Assembly (NCBI GenBank): GCA_044222395.1 | Contig: JBGANK010000059.1 | Span: 1 to 18,535 of the forward strand | DNA length: 18,535 bases | Direction: 5' to 3' | Origin: JAEUMD01 sp044222395 | GTDB taxonomy: Bacteria > Pseudomonadota > Alphaproteobacteria > Rhizobiales > Hyphomicrobiaceae | Shown: piece after piece, positions 1 to 7,773 of the stretch | How positions within the stretch are numbered: position 1 is the stretch's first letter | Layout: each line of letters opens with the position of its first letter | Made by a program: the position numbers and the translations under genes | The notes under the pieces: generated by a model | Database searches by the model: none | What the model was told of the DNA's origin: nothing | What the model saw: only the letters and a program-made list of their open reading frames with translations

Positions 1-2
1 CT

Positions 3-299
3 TCGGCGAGTGGTTGCGAGAAGCGCACCGAAAGCGCCGGGCGGCCGTCGCTGGCCTCTCCGGTGACACTCAAGACGGCAAAGCCGGTGACCGCTTCGGC
101 ATTTGCGGCGGACGCCTTGGGCGGCGCTGCCGGCGGCACGCTCTACAACATCATTCGCGCGGTGCTGGGCGCACTGCTCGGATTCCAGAGCCGCGGCTTG
201 ATCTCGTGGATCATTCGCCTGCTGGTGGTGAGGTGGGGCTGGGGTTTCATCCAGCGCATCCTCGGGCGCATCCTGGGCCGCGCCGTGCTCGGACGGTAA
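3..299 (+). CDS. C-terminal part of a small hydrophobic protein (partial at window edge)
   Basis: The frame is open from the first complete codon to a TAA stop at 297-299, so the true start probably lies left of the window. A GTG at 63 could start a 78-residue protein, but no ribosome binding site precedes it. The C-terminal half is strongly hydrophobic and basic: a glycine/alanine-rich stretch, then two probable membrane or amphipathic helices (around TLYNIIRAVLGALLGF and ISWIIRLLVV), ending in an Arg-rich tail with repeated GRILGR-type motifs. I do not recognise a family. It converges on the gene at 411-794 and is separated from it by a strong hairpin. Confidence 0.45.
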   Translation, partial: SASGCEKRTESAGRPSLASPVTLKTAKPVTASAFAADALGGAAGGTLYNIIRAVLGALLGFQSRGLISWIIRLLVVRWGWGFIQRILGRILGRAVLGR

Positions 300-317
300 C
301 GGCGAAGCCACTACACC

Positions 318-365
318 AAAAAAACGCAACTCCCCGCTTGGGACAAAATTCCCGAGCGGGGAGTT
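318..365 (-). terminator. Rho-independent terminator for the 411-794 gene
   Basis: Arms at 328-343 and 350-365 form a 16-bp stem with one G·U pair (T339 with G354) and a 6-base loop. The seven A residues at 318-324 become a U-tract on the minus-strand transcript, three bases past the stem, so the unit terminates minus-strand transcription. No comparable T-run follows on the plus strand, but the stem may also slow transcripts from the convergent gene ending at 299. Confidence 0.85.
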
Positions 366-410
366 CAGCTTTGCGAAACCCGTGAATGGCGGCGCCGTGG
401 CGAACAGGCT

Positions 411-794
411 TTATCTGCGCCGCCGACCCATCGGCCTGCCGAGCGCCTTGCAGGGACGTGCCTCCACCTCGCACGACCATCCGCTCGAGCCCGCCTTGCA
501 GCTTGCGGTCTTGCTTCCAGCGTTACGGAACTGCGCCCAGTCCGTACCGTACTCCAGCGCAGTGAAGTTCTGCCAGGAGTCGATCGCCTGCGCCATCGCA
601 CCCCTCTTGCTCGCCGCACCTGCGCTCGTGCCGTTGTGGAAATGATCGACCTGGCAGAGCTTGATTCCTTCGCGACGAACGTCATGCAGCGATTGCGCGA
701 GCCCGGTATCATCCGCACGCGCACCAGCCAACGGAGTAACGATCGAAAAAGCCAGTCCGGCCGCAGCCGCAAGCATGTGCAGTCTCGGTTTCAT
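411..794 (-). CDS. Small secreted cysteine-containing protein of unknown function
   Basis: A 127-residue protein with a typical Sec signal peptide: Lys/Arg N-terminus, hydrophobic core around residues 7-22, and an Ala-rich cleavage site near AGARA|DD. The mature part holds four Cys (one in KLCQVDHF, three near the C-terminus in ASCKAG, WSCEVE and RPCKAL), probably forming disulfides in the periplasm. It also has an aromatic-rich core with SWQNF and EYGTDW. The tail is Arg-rich (GRRRR). A GGAGG ribosome binding site lies ten bases upstream of the ATG, inside a 10-base perfect palindrome at 799-808. I do not recognise a characterised family; it looks like an alphaproteobacterial conserved hypothetical. 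It stands alone and ends in the terminator at 318-365. Confidence 0.75.
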   Translation of the reverse strand: MKPRLHMLAAAAGLAFSIVTPLAGARADDTGLAQSLHDVRREGIKLCQVDHFHNGTSAGAASKRGAMAQAIDSWQNFTALEYGTDWAQFRNAGSKTASCKAGSSGWSCEVEARPCKALGRPMGRRRR

Positions 795-1052
795 GGCAGA
801 GGGCCCTCCACGAGCGATTGCAGTTGATTGTGCGCGAAGCTGCCTGATTCAAAACGCGTCATCGACCCAATAGATCAATACGAGCCCAAATTGGCCCTTA
901 TCGCTGCAAACCAGCAACATTGCCGCACCTGATCGATTGCGACGGTGCATGTGCATCAGGATCTACAGCGCTGTGATGGCGTCTCGATCCGTGTCCAACC
1001 CTTCAGCCCAAAGCGCTGCAGCTGCTTGTTGAGCTAAAGACTAGCTCGCAAG

Positions 1053-1718
1053 TCAGAACAGCGGAGGCATGTCGTATCGCTGTCCCGAAACCGTCAGACC
1101 CTTCAGCGCCGCCACGCCTTTGGCATCGACGGCGACATGAGCGATGACAGCCTTCTGCCGCACATTGTCCTCGATCTCGCGTCCTGTGCCTTCAGGTACG
1201 AAGAACTTCTCGATACCGTAGACCACACTGACATAGACCACACTGACATCGCCGGGGCGAACCCCAGTCTCCGACTGCACATAGGTCACGCGACCGGCGA
1301 TGACGACCTCGTCCGGACCGCTGCCCTTGAGCCCGGATTTCGCCGCCGCAGCAGGCTGCCAGACACCATCCTTGCGAATGAGGCGCACCTGGATGGCGTC
1401 ACCACGAGAAACTTTGTCGGCCACGATCTGCGACTGCAGCGTCGAGATGTCATAACGCAGTGTCACGTAGTCGCCGCGGAAGAAGTCGCGCGGATCGACC
1501 GGCACCACCTTGAGATCGATCTGCTGGCCATGCGCCAGCACGCGTTCGCGCCCCACGATCATGTGGATCAACACACCCGCCTGTGCCAAAGCGACGAGCG
1601 CGATCAGCGCATACCGCCATTTCGATAGGAACCGGGACAGCGGCGCGGCGAACGAGTCGAATGCAGCGCCAATTCCAGACTGGCTCATCGCACCAGACAT
1701 TTCAGTCGGCATCTTCAT
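1053..1718 (-). CDS. GDYXXLXY-domain membrane-anchored protein
   Basis: A 221-residue protein with one N-terminal membrane helix (about residues 35-53, YALIALVALAQAGVLIHMI) and a periplasmic-type domain. It carries the family's name motif exactly, GDYVTLRY at residues 82-89, preceded by VDPRDFFR. The family commonly lies next to DUF2157 genes, as here, and its function is unknown. The start is set by the TGATG junction: the upstream stop and this ATG share one base, with GGAG just upstream, which indicates translational coupling. The frame stays open much further upstream, but that part is the shadow of the DUF2157 gene. Oddity: five residues, VSVVY, are repeated in tandem at 158-167 through a 15-bp DNA duplication. 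Confidence 0.88.
   Translation of the reverse strand: MKMPTEMSGAMSQSGIGAAFDSFAAPLSRFLSKWRYALIALVALAQAGVLIHMIVGRERVLAHGQQIDLKVVPVDPRDFFRGDYVTLRYDISTLQSQIVADKVSRGDAIQVRLIRKDGVWQPAAAAKSGLKGSGPDEVVIAGRVTYVQSETGVRPGDVSVVYVSVVYGIEKFFVPEGTGREIEDNVRQKAVIAHVAVDAKGVAALKGLTVSGQRYDMPPLF
1219..1249. repeat. Perfect 15-bp tandem duplication inside the GDYXXLXY gene
   Basis: The sequence repeats with a period of 15 bp from 1219 to 1249 without a mismatch (unit tagaccacactgaca). It is in frame and adds one extra VSVVY to the protein. Perfect identity suggests a recent slippage or duplication event. Confidence 0.9.
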
Positions 1719-2863
1719 CAAGCGGTCTCCACCGATGCGTGTGCCTGCGCGCGGTGCAGCCACGCCGCCATTGCCGCCAGCGAAATCACCATAAGGCCGG
1801 CGACGAGGAAGAACAGCGACGATCCCATCAGCGAGCCAACGGTCTTGCTGTAGAGTTGCAAGAGCTCCACTGAGAAGCCTACGTAGCCGAGCCACACCGC
1901 ACCGCGATAGCCAAGCTGCAGACCCTGATGGATGACAAGCAGCAACAGGCCGATCGTCAGCGCGGCGAGCAAAACCAGCTCCGAGGTGTCGACCCGCTTG
2001 AAGAATTGCAGCGCCCACAGACCCGAATAGGCGGCCACCAAGCCGTAGCCGACAGCCAATGAGGCCCAATCTGAATGGGCGGCTTTGCGGCCCCCCGCGG
2101 CGCTTCCGAAGTGGGAGACGTAGAGCGCCGCCGCCAACACCGCGATGCCGATATGCACGACCACGAGGTGTCCGGTAATGCCCCGGAACAGGTAGCCTTG
2201 CAGGACGAGCCAGCCCGTCAACAGCGCGCCCACGAGATGTACGCCGGGCCACCAGCGATTGAGCGCAAAGCCGAACGCGAGAACACCCGCCGCCGGAAGC
2301 AGTGGCCAGTGCACGCTGATCCAGCCGGGATAGTCGCCCCTGTACAACATGTCTGAAGTCGATTCCCAGCCGCTCCAAATTCCAAACAGCAGTGCGGCAG
2401 CCGCGAGCGCCGGATTGGAACGCAACAGCACACCCGCCAGCAGCGCTCCCAGCCCCCATACCAGGATCGCATCAGGCGGATGGCCTTCGAGGTGATACAT
2501 CTGCGCGATCAGCATGATCCCCGCGCCGAACACAGCGATCCCGAACAGGATCGCGGCGTGCGCAAAAGCATCGATTTTGCGCGCGAACAGGATCGCCGAT
2601 GCGGCATAGGCACCTACCAACCCGGCGAAGATGATTCCAAGCCGCGCCAGCCGCGGCATCTCCTGCCAGTTGGCCGCCACGAAGCTCATTGCCGCGAAGC
2701 CGAGCAGCACGACACCCAGGATCGCCAGGACCGTCGGCAGACTGGCCCCGAGCCGCCGCTCCAGCAGGTCGTGCCGGATCTGTGCCACACCATCAGCCGT
2801 CACCCAGCCGTTGGCCCGCCATCGCTCGATGTCCTCTGCCAACTGCCGCCGCGCAATCCACAT
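1718..2863 (-). CDS. DUF2157 family multi-pass membrane protein
   Basis: A 381-residue protein. A soluble N-terminal region (about residues 1-42) contains the typical DUF2157 opening: a helix rich in charged residues with WRANGWVTADG, then LLERRLGASL. About eleven to twelve hydrophobic segments follow and fill the rest. It is first in an operon with the GDYXXLXY gene, overlapping it by one base. A strong AAGGAGG ribosome binding site sits eight bases before the ATG, and the promoter lies at 2895-2922. Family function is unknown. The DUF2157/GDYXXLXY pairing is recurrent in bacteria, so the two probably act together in the inner membrane. Confidence 0.9.
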   Translation of the reverse strand: MWIARRQLAEDIERWRANGWVTADGVAQIRHDLLERRLGASLPTVLAILGVVLLGFAAMSFVAANWQEMPRLARLGIIFAGLVGAYAASAILFARKIDAFAHAAILFGIAVFGAGIMLIAQMYHLEGHPPDAILVWGLGALLAGVLLRSNPALAAAALLFGIWSGWESTSDMLYRGDYPGWISVHWPLLPAAGVLAFGFALNRWWPGVHLVGALLTGWLVLQGYLFRGITGHLVVVHIGIAVLAAALYVSHFGSAAGGRKAAHSDWASLAVGYGLVAAYSGLWALQFFKRVDTSELVLLAALTIGLLLLVIHQGLQLGYRGAVWLGYVGFSVELLQLYSKTVGSLMGSSLFFLVAGLMVISLAAMAAWLHRAQAHASVETA

Positions 2864-2881
2864 GGCGCGAGCCTCCTTTTC

Positions 2882-2916
2882 TGAACGTCGTTCGATTATA
2901 ATTGATCATCGTTCAG
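2882..2916. promoter_or_regulatory. Twin operator-like sites overlapping the promoter
   Basis: Two similar 14-base sites, TGAACGTCGTTCGA at 2882-2895 and TGATCATCGTTCAG at 2903-2916, match at 10 of 14 positions and start exactly 21 bp apart, two helical turns. The first contains the perfect palindrome GAACG-T-CGTTC (2883-2893). The outermost bases also form a 7-bp inverted repeat (2881-2887 and 2910-2916). One site covers the predicted transcription start and the other lies between -35 and -10. The shape resembles TetR-type operators. No regulator gene is in the window, so the repressor is inferred. Confidence 0.6.
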
Positions 2917-2922
2917 TGTCAA
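2895..2922 (-). promoter_or_regulatory. Near-consensus housekeeping sigma promoter of the DUF2157 operon
   Basis: Read on the minus strand, a perfect TTGACA -35 (2917-2922) and a perfect TATAAT -10 (2895-2900) are separated by 16 bp. The predicted start of transcription falls near 2888, about 25 bases before the ATG. Such a strong promoter in a high-GC genome usually needs a repressor, which fits the overlapping operator-like sites. Confidence 0.85.
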
Positions 2923-3063
2923 TAGGCGTCCGGTGAAGGCACCGACCTTGACGGCAACGCCCCACAATTCCCGGCGATTTCTGCAACCGCGGTGATCAGA
3001 AGACAGATACTGACTGCGAAGTTCGCGAAATTCAGGCGCCCGATAGCGCGTGCTTGGCCGAGC

Positions 3064-3723
3064 TCAGCGCGTCGAGGCGGGCAGGCTCGCCAGATCCTCG
3101 ATGTACCACTTGTCGGCCTCGACCACCGCCGGGTTCTCGCCGTTCTCATAGATCCAGCTGTCGACGGCATACCTGACGCCGCTCTTGTTCTCGACGATCA
3201 CGGCCGTCCAGTGCGTCCACCCCGACACCCCACGCCACAACTGATCCTTTGAGAAGGGTGTGCCGAGAGTGTGGTGCTTCAACAGCCCATTGTGCTGGAG
3301 GACCAGCAGATAGGCCGTGGTCGTCGTCGCCTCGTCCACGCAGTCCTGCTGCGTCGGGTCGCCGGAGGCAGCGAAATCCATGCCAGCACGGTCCTTGTCC
3401 GTCCCCACCACCTTGCCGACGTGACGCTCGATCCAGCCGATTGCATAGGCCACCGCGCGCCTTTCCTCCGCAGGACTGTCGTCCTTCGCCGCCTTTTTCA
3501 TGACGGCCTTGATCTCGGTGATGTCGCTGTCGGTGAAGCGGTAACGTGTCTGGAACTTGCAGCCGTAGCCATGGCAAACATAGACCGTATTGCCCTCGGG
3601 GCGCTTGACGCCGAAATCATCGAAGTGGCCAAGCGTCGGCCCATGACGCTCATGTGTGCACGCACCCAGCAGCAGCGCTGCGGCAAGGACCGTCAAGCCA
3701 CCTAGGATCTTGTGCGCGGACAT
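3064..3723 (-). CDS. Putative lipoprotein with a possible Cys-His-Asp (transglutaminase-like) centre
   Basis: A 219-residue protein whose start is chosen at 3723, because this gives a clean lipoprotein signal (hydrophobic core, lipobox LGAC with Cys22) and a GAGG ribosome binding site; an upstream in-frame start at 3801 would bury the signal. The mature part has Cys128 in QQDCVDEAT, His171 in GWTHWTAVI and Asp188 in AVDSWIYENG. This order and spacing recall bacterial transglutaminase-like cysteine proteases (the BTLCP type), but overall similarity is not obvious to me, so an enzymatic role is only a hypothesis. It also has a CHGYGC pair upstream. It is divergent from trmFO and about 200 bp upstream of the DUF2157 promoter. 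Confidence 0.72.
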   Translation of the reverse strand: MSAHKILGGLTVLAAALLLGACTHERHGPTLGHFDDFGVKRPEGNTVYVCHGYGCKFQTRYRFTDSDITEIKAVMKKAAKDDSPAEERRAVAYAIGWIERHVGKVVGTDKDRAGMDFAASGDPTQQDCVDEATTTTAYLLVLQHNGLLKHHTLGTPFSKDQLWRGVSGWTHWTAVIVENKSGVRYAVDSWIYENGENPAVVEADKWYIEDLASLPASTR

Positions 3724-3817
3724 GCTGCCTCGTAGGCGGATAGGACGGTAGATTTGGACGCGGGGTGCTACCTGGACCAGAAACCACGGCTCGCTGAGCA
3801 CCCGCGCTTAACATCGG

Positions 3818-3834
3818 TTTGATTCGCCATCAAA
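3818..3834. promoter_or_regulatory. Palindrome in the lipoprotein/trmFO divergent spacer
   Basis: TTTGAT and ATCAAA flank five bases in the 178-bp spacer between two divergent genes. It could be an operator or a small hairpin. No clear sigma promoter could be placed on either side. Confidence 0.3.
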
Positions 3835-3901
3835 TCCCCGCATTGAGCCGGTCCCCGCATTCCAGTAGCCTACGATCACGACAAGAGCAAATCCGCGTCC
3901 A

Positions 3902-5521
3902 ATGAGCAACACGAAGCCCAAAATTGAACCCGTGCATGTGGTGGGCGGCGGCCTCGCCGGCGCCGAGGCCGCGTGGCAGCTCGCGCAGGCCGGCGTGCCG
4001 GTGGTACTTCACGAGATGCGCCCGATCCGCGGCACGGATGCTCACAAGACCGACGGACTTGCCGAACTCGTCTGCTCGAACTCGTTCCGCTCCGACGAGT
4101 GGACCACCAACGCGGTTGGCTTGCTGCACGAGGAGATGCGCCGCTCGGGCTCGCTCATCATGTCGGCCGCCGACCTTCACAAGCTGCCGGCCGGCGGTGC
4201 CCTGGCGGTCGACCGCGATGCCTTCTCGGCCGAGGTGACGCGCCGGCTCGAAGCCGATCCGCTGATCACCATTGCCCGCGAGGAAATCGCCGGGCTGCCG
4301 CCGCCCGACTGGTCGAGCGTCATCATCGCCACAGGGCCGCTCACTTCGCCTGCCTTGACCGACGCGATCCTCAAATTGACGGGCGAGGACAGTCTCGCCT
4401 TCTTCGACGCCATCGCGCCGATCGTCCATTTCGACTCGGTCGATCTCGAACTCGCCTGGAAGCAGTCACGCTATGACAAGTTGGGGCCGGGCGGCACCGG
4501 CGCCGACTATCTCAACTGCCCCATGACGAAGGACGAGTACGAGGCCTTCATTGATGCGCTGCTTGCCGGCGACAAGACCGAATTCAAGGAGTGGGAGGCC
4601 TCCACGCCCTATTTCGACGGCTGCCTGCCGATCGAGGTGATGGCCGAGCGCGGCCGCGACACGCTGCGTTTCGGTCCGATGAAGCCGGTGGGACTGGCCG
4701 ATCCGCGCAAGGGCGGTACCCGTCCCTATGCGGTTGTCCAGCTTCGCCAGGACAATGCATTGGGCACACTGTGGAACATGGTCGGCTTCCAGACCAAGCT
4801 CAAGTACGCCGAGCAGACGCGCATCTTCCGCATGATCCCAGGACTGGGCGATGCGCAGTTCGCGCGGCTGGGCGGACTGCATCGCAACACGTTCCTGAAC
4901 TCACCCGTCGTGCTCGACGAGCTGCTGCGCTTGAAGGCTGATCCGCGCCTGCGCTTCGCCGGGCAGATCACCGGCGTCGAGGGATATGTCGAAAGCGCCG
5001 CGATGGGCCTGGTGACGGGCCGGCTCGCGGCAGCCGAGCGCCTGGGGCGGACACCCGTCACGCCACCACCGACAACGGCGATGGGCGCGCTCGTCGCCCA
5101 CATCACCGGCGGCCACATCGTGCATGATTTCGACGACGAGGGCGCGGGCACCAGTATTGTAAATCACGCCCGCGCCAATGATGCTCCCAATGGTCCGCAA
5201 TCCCTTGCGGCATCGCCGGATGCGACGCTCGCCGCCATCATCGACGACGCTGCAACCGCTGCCCAAGCCTTGCCCGCCCTGCCAGATACGGACACTCCAC
5301 ACCTTGCCACTTCGGCGAAGTCGAAACGGCGCTCGTTCCAGCCCATGAACATCAACTACGGCCTGCTGCCGCCCGCAGAGGCGCCAAAGGTCGACGCACA
5401 AGGCAAGCGGCTAAAAGGCAAGGACAAGGGCTTCGCCAAGAAACGCGTGATGTCCGAGCGCGCCTTGCGCGATCTCGCCGCGTGGCTCGCCGCAAACCAC
5501 CTGAAAGCAGCGGCGGAGTAG
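3902..5521 (+). CDS. trmFO: TrmFO, folate/FAD-dependent tRNA (uracil-54-C5)-methyltransferase
   Basis: Methylates U54 of tRNA to ribothymidine using methylene-tetrahydrofolate and FADH2, in the cytoplasm. The N-terminal FAD-binding motif VVGGGLAGAEAA spans residues 13-24. Family hallmarks include HEMRP, ELVCSNSFRSD with Cys58, YLNCPMTKDEY with Cys206 (the two Cys implicated in catalysis), FGPMKPVGL, and the C-terminal HITGGH and SFQPMNINYGLLPP. The protein is 539 residues against about 440-475 usual for the family. The excess is a block of about 60 residues, Ala/Asp-rich and low in complexity, between HITGGHI (400-406) and RRSFQPMN (from 476), where other members have only a few residues. The ribosome binding site is weak. 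The gene is a monocistron between the divergent lipoprotein and the convergent glycosyltransferase. Confidence 0.97.
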   Translation: MSNTKPKIEPVHVVGGGLAGAEAAWQLAQAGVPVVLHEMRPIRGTDAHKTDGLAELVCSNSFRSDEWTTNAVGLLHEEMRRSGSLIMSAADLHKLPAGGALAVDRDAFSAEVTRRLEADPLITIAREEIAGLPPPDWSSVIIATGPLTSPALTDAILKLTGEDSLAFFDAIAPIVHFDSVDLELAWKQSRYDKLGPGGTGADYLNCPMTKDEYEAFIDALLAGDKTEFKEWEASTPYFDGCLPIEVMAERGRDTLRFGPMKPVGLADPRKGGTRPYAVVQLRQDNALGTLWNMVGFQTKLKYAEQTRIFRMIPGLGDAQFARLGGLHRNTFLNSPVVLDELLRLKADPRLRFAGQITGVEGYVESAAMGLVTGRLAAAERLGRTPVTPPPTTAMGALVAHITGGHIVHDFDDEGAGTSIVNHARANDAPNGPQSLAASPDATLAAIIDDAATAAQALPALPDTDTPHLATSAKSKRRSFQPMNINYGLLPPAEAPKVDAQGKRLKGKDKGFAKKRVMSERALRDLAAWLAANHLKAAAE

Positions 5522-5538
5522 GGGCGCCTCTAGCTTTG

Positions 5539-5688
5539 CCGTCATCCCGACGCAGGTCGGGACCAACGCCATCTTCCGCGCACTCAACGCGGGCGGCGAA
5601 ATGCTGCGGTCTGCAGCGCGCGCAAATGATCAATCCATCAGCTCATCCGTGGCAACTTGCGTGGGTGCCGGCCTTCGCCGCATGACGG
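5539..5688. repeat. 150-bp element with imperfect terminal inverted repeats
   Basis: Both ends begin CCGTCAT read inward (5539-5545 and 5682-5688), and the similarity continues imperfectly for about 30 bases. The left end contains a perfect 7-bp hairpin TCCCGAC-GCAG-GTCGGGA (5545-5562) and the right end a related GC-rich hairpin. It lies between the convergent trmFO and glycosyltransferase stops. It could be a REP pair or small non-autonomous element; the left hairpin may also act as a transcript end for trmFO, though no T-run follows. Confidence 0.5.
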
Positions 5689-5707
5689 TGGTGGCGGACG
5701 CGAGTGG

Positions 5708-7552
5708 CTACTTGCACATCTTGCCCGTAATCGGCGTCTCCGGCACGTTCTCGCAGCGGAAGCGTTCCACCCCCTTCAGGCACATGGCCGCCTCTGTCGA
5801 CGATATTGCTGCAATGATCTCGAAGCGATGCGAACACGACTTGATGAAGTCGTAACCGGCAACGCACATCAGGCTCTTTCGCCCCACGTCTGCGTCGAAA
5901 GGCTGCTTCTGCGACGCGGAGATCACAGCAATCCCCGGCTTGCTCTTGAATGCCTGAGCGGCCTCCTTGCCGCTTGCCGCTCGCTTCGTTGCCGTCCCCA
6001 ATTCGAACACCGCGCTCGGCTCCGTGTGCCCGGCAACGATAACATCGGCAACATCGGCGGCGCCACATGCTTTCAACGGTTCCACTGCCGCGCGGATCTC
6101 GCTCGACACCCACACCGGCCCGAGCCCTGCAAACGTGACGGGGATCGCGAGGTTGTTAAAGGCGACGGCCATCACTATCAGGGACAAGGCGGCAGCCATT
6201 CGTTTCCCGGACAGCATCGCCTTCGTAGCAATGGCGGCGAAAGCGATAGTGGCAAAGCCGAGCAGCAGCGCCAGCGGCAACGTCCAAATCTTCAGCAGAA
6301 GCGGCAGCACCCAAAGTGCGATGACGAGGCCAACCACAAGAATGAACCACCCGAACGCGCCGAACCGATACGATCGGCGATCGTAGCTCATGGACTCCGC
6401 GGACCCCACAGTTGTCACGACGCCTTCTCCGCGATCAGTTTCCCGCATCACCCACATCGCGAGCAGCACGGCAAGCGGCGGCAGCATCGCCTGCACCATG
6501 TAGAGCGGCGTCTTCTTTGTGAAGAGTTCCAGGAACAGCAGATAGGGCAAAACCCACGCGATGAGAAAACGGATCGCTGGCCTGGTCCGCTCGCGCCAAG
6601 CCGTCACAATCGCCGGACCAAGGAATAGCCAGACCGGAAACATCCCCAAGAAAAGGAACGCCACGAACAGCCCAGGCACGACGCGCCATTTCATCTCCTG
6701 CGGACCGAGCAGCAGATGCGGCCCCTCGTCCCGCCATTGTGCCACCGCCGATCCGAGCGTCCCCGCTAGCCACAGCACGAACGGCCACAGCGCAACGAGA
6801 AAAATAAAGAGCACAAACCCATGCGGCGACCAGAGCTGCTTCAGCCAGCCAGACTTGCCGCGATCCCAGGCAATCAAAGCAAGTGCCGTCAACATTGCGA
6901 TCAGCGGCACGGTGATGACGTTGAAAAGGACTCCCACCCCGAGTGCGGTCCAGAACACCAACGCATTGGCGCTTGCAACTGCATCGCCTACCTCGCGCGC
7001 CAAATACGCCCGCCCCATCGCGAACATCACCGCACACGTCGCCGCCAGCATCAGGCCTTCGGGCATCGCCAGCGTCGTCTGCACGGTGATCACCAGCATC
7101 GTCGCCAACAGCGCCGCACCGACGAACGCGACGCGCGCATCGAGCAATCGCCGCACCCCCCAATAGGTGAGCAGCACCGTCAGGATCGTTCCCAAAATCG
7201 AAGGAATGCGATAGCCGCGGATCTGGTCGACCTGCCCCGTCACCTTCGCGCTCGAAGCCTGCAACCATAGAACCGCCAGCGGCTTCTCGAACTTGGGCTC
7301 GCTCTGGAATGCGGGCGCGGTCCAGGTGCCCGGCCCGTCCGACTCCAGCATCTGTTTGGCGGTCTGCGCGTAGATCACTTCGGTGCGGTCGAGCGGCGGC
7401 AGCAGTACGAGCCCCGCCAGATCGAGCGCGAGCACGAGAGCGACGAGCGCCAGGGCCGCTCGCAAGGGTGCTGCCGAAAGCCACGCGACCGCGCGCGCGC
7501 TTCGCTGGTCCAGCGTCGCAACCGAACTATCCGTCGCATTCGAAGCTGTCAC
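5708..7552 (-). CDS. ArnT/PMT-like polytopic glycosyltransferase
   Basis: About 614 residues. The first hydrophobic segment is followed by DRTEVIYAQTAKQMLE, then a P..FEKPLAVLWLQ block. This matches the first periplasmic loop of ArnT/PMT-type (GT83/GT39-like) enzymes, which transfer a sugar from a polyprenyl-phosphate donor; the Asp after the first helix is the usual catalytic acid. About ten further membrane helices follow, then a soluble C-terminal domain of roughly 130 residues with several Cys. The acceptor is unknown (lipid A, protein or glycan). Start: no ATG lies upstream of the first helix except one at 7873 inside the riboswitch region. I choose GTG at 7552, with AGGAG 12 bases upstream; GTG at 7591 is an alternative. 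It is divergent from the gcv operon and convergent with trmFO. Confidence 0.85.
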   Translation of the reverse strand: MTASNATDSSVATLDQRSARAVAWLSAAPLRAALALVALVLALDLAGLVLLPPLDRTEVIYAQTAKQMLESDGPGTWTAPAFQSEPKFEKPLAVLWLQASSAKVTGQVDQIRGYRIPSILGTILTVLLTYWGVRRLLDARVAFVGAALLATMLVITVQTTLAMPEGLMLAATCAVMFAMGRAYLAREVGDAVASANALVFWTALGVGVLFNVITVPLIAMLTALALIAWDRGKSGWLKQLWSPHGFVLFIFLVALWPFVLWLAGTLGSAVAQWRDEGPHLLLGPQEMKWRVVPGLFVAFLFLGMFPVWLFLGPAIVTAWRERTRPAIRFLIAWVLPYLLFLELFTKKTPLYMVQAMLPPLAVLLAMWVMRETDRGEGVVTTVGSAESMSYDRRSYRFGAFGWFILVVGLVIALWVLPLLLKIWTLPLALLLGFATIAFAAIATKAMLSGKRMAAALSLIVMAVAFNNLAIPVTFAGLGPVWVSSEIRAAVEPLKACGAADVADVIVAGHTEPSAVFELGTATKRAASGKEAAQAFKSKPGIAVISASQKQPFDADVGRKSLMCVAGYDFIKSCSHRFEIIAAISSTEAAMCLKGVERFRCENVPETPITGKMCK

Positions 7553-7725
7553 GGCTCCCGCAATCTCCTGATCAATGACACAGCTCTGCACATCTGTAGG
7601 GATGCTATCGCCGTTGTCCACGGCCTCCAACAGCCCGGCCCACGAGACAGTGCCGCCCTGAACTCGCACGCGCTCCCCCGATCCGTGCGCGTTGTGGCCT
7701 TCTGCCTCGCCCCCAATCGTCCGAG

Positions 7726-7754
7726 TTGACCATGCGAAGAACCCGCCGCATGCT
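7726..7754 (+). promoter_or_regulatory. Candidate promoter of the gcv operon
   Basis: TTGACC at 7726-7731 (-35), a 17-bp spacer, and CATGCT at 7749-7754 (weak -10). Transcription would begin near 7761, a few bases before the first riboswitch aptamer, which is where a start is expected. The -10 match is poor. Confidence 0.45.
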
Positions 7755-7773
7755 GGTCCTCGTCCGATTCCCG

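Noticed and set aside
795..1052. Possible small gene or RNA in the 258-bp spacer
   Set aside because: Only short palindromes (ACAGCGCTGT at 965-974, CCTGAT/ATCAGG at 928-960, GAGCT/AGCTC near 1030) are present, with no coding signal or recognisable RNA structure.
1719..2459. Long upstream extension of the GDYXXLXY frame
   Set aside because: It is the out-of-frame shadow of the DUF2157 gene; the TGATG junction and GGAG site fix the start at 1718.
3724..3801. Longer start for the lipoprotein gene
   Set aside because: It would place 26 residues before a clear lipoprotein signal peptide and lacks a better ribosome site.
3830..5401. Several open frames of 60-200 codons on the minus strand opposite trmFO
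   Set aside because: Their composition is that of antisense shadows in a high-GC gene, with no recognisable domain or consistent ribosome site.
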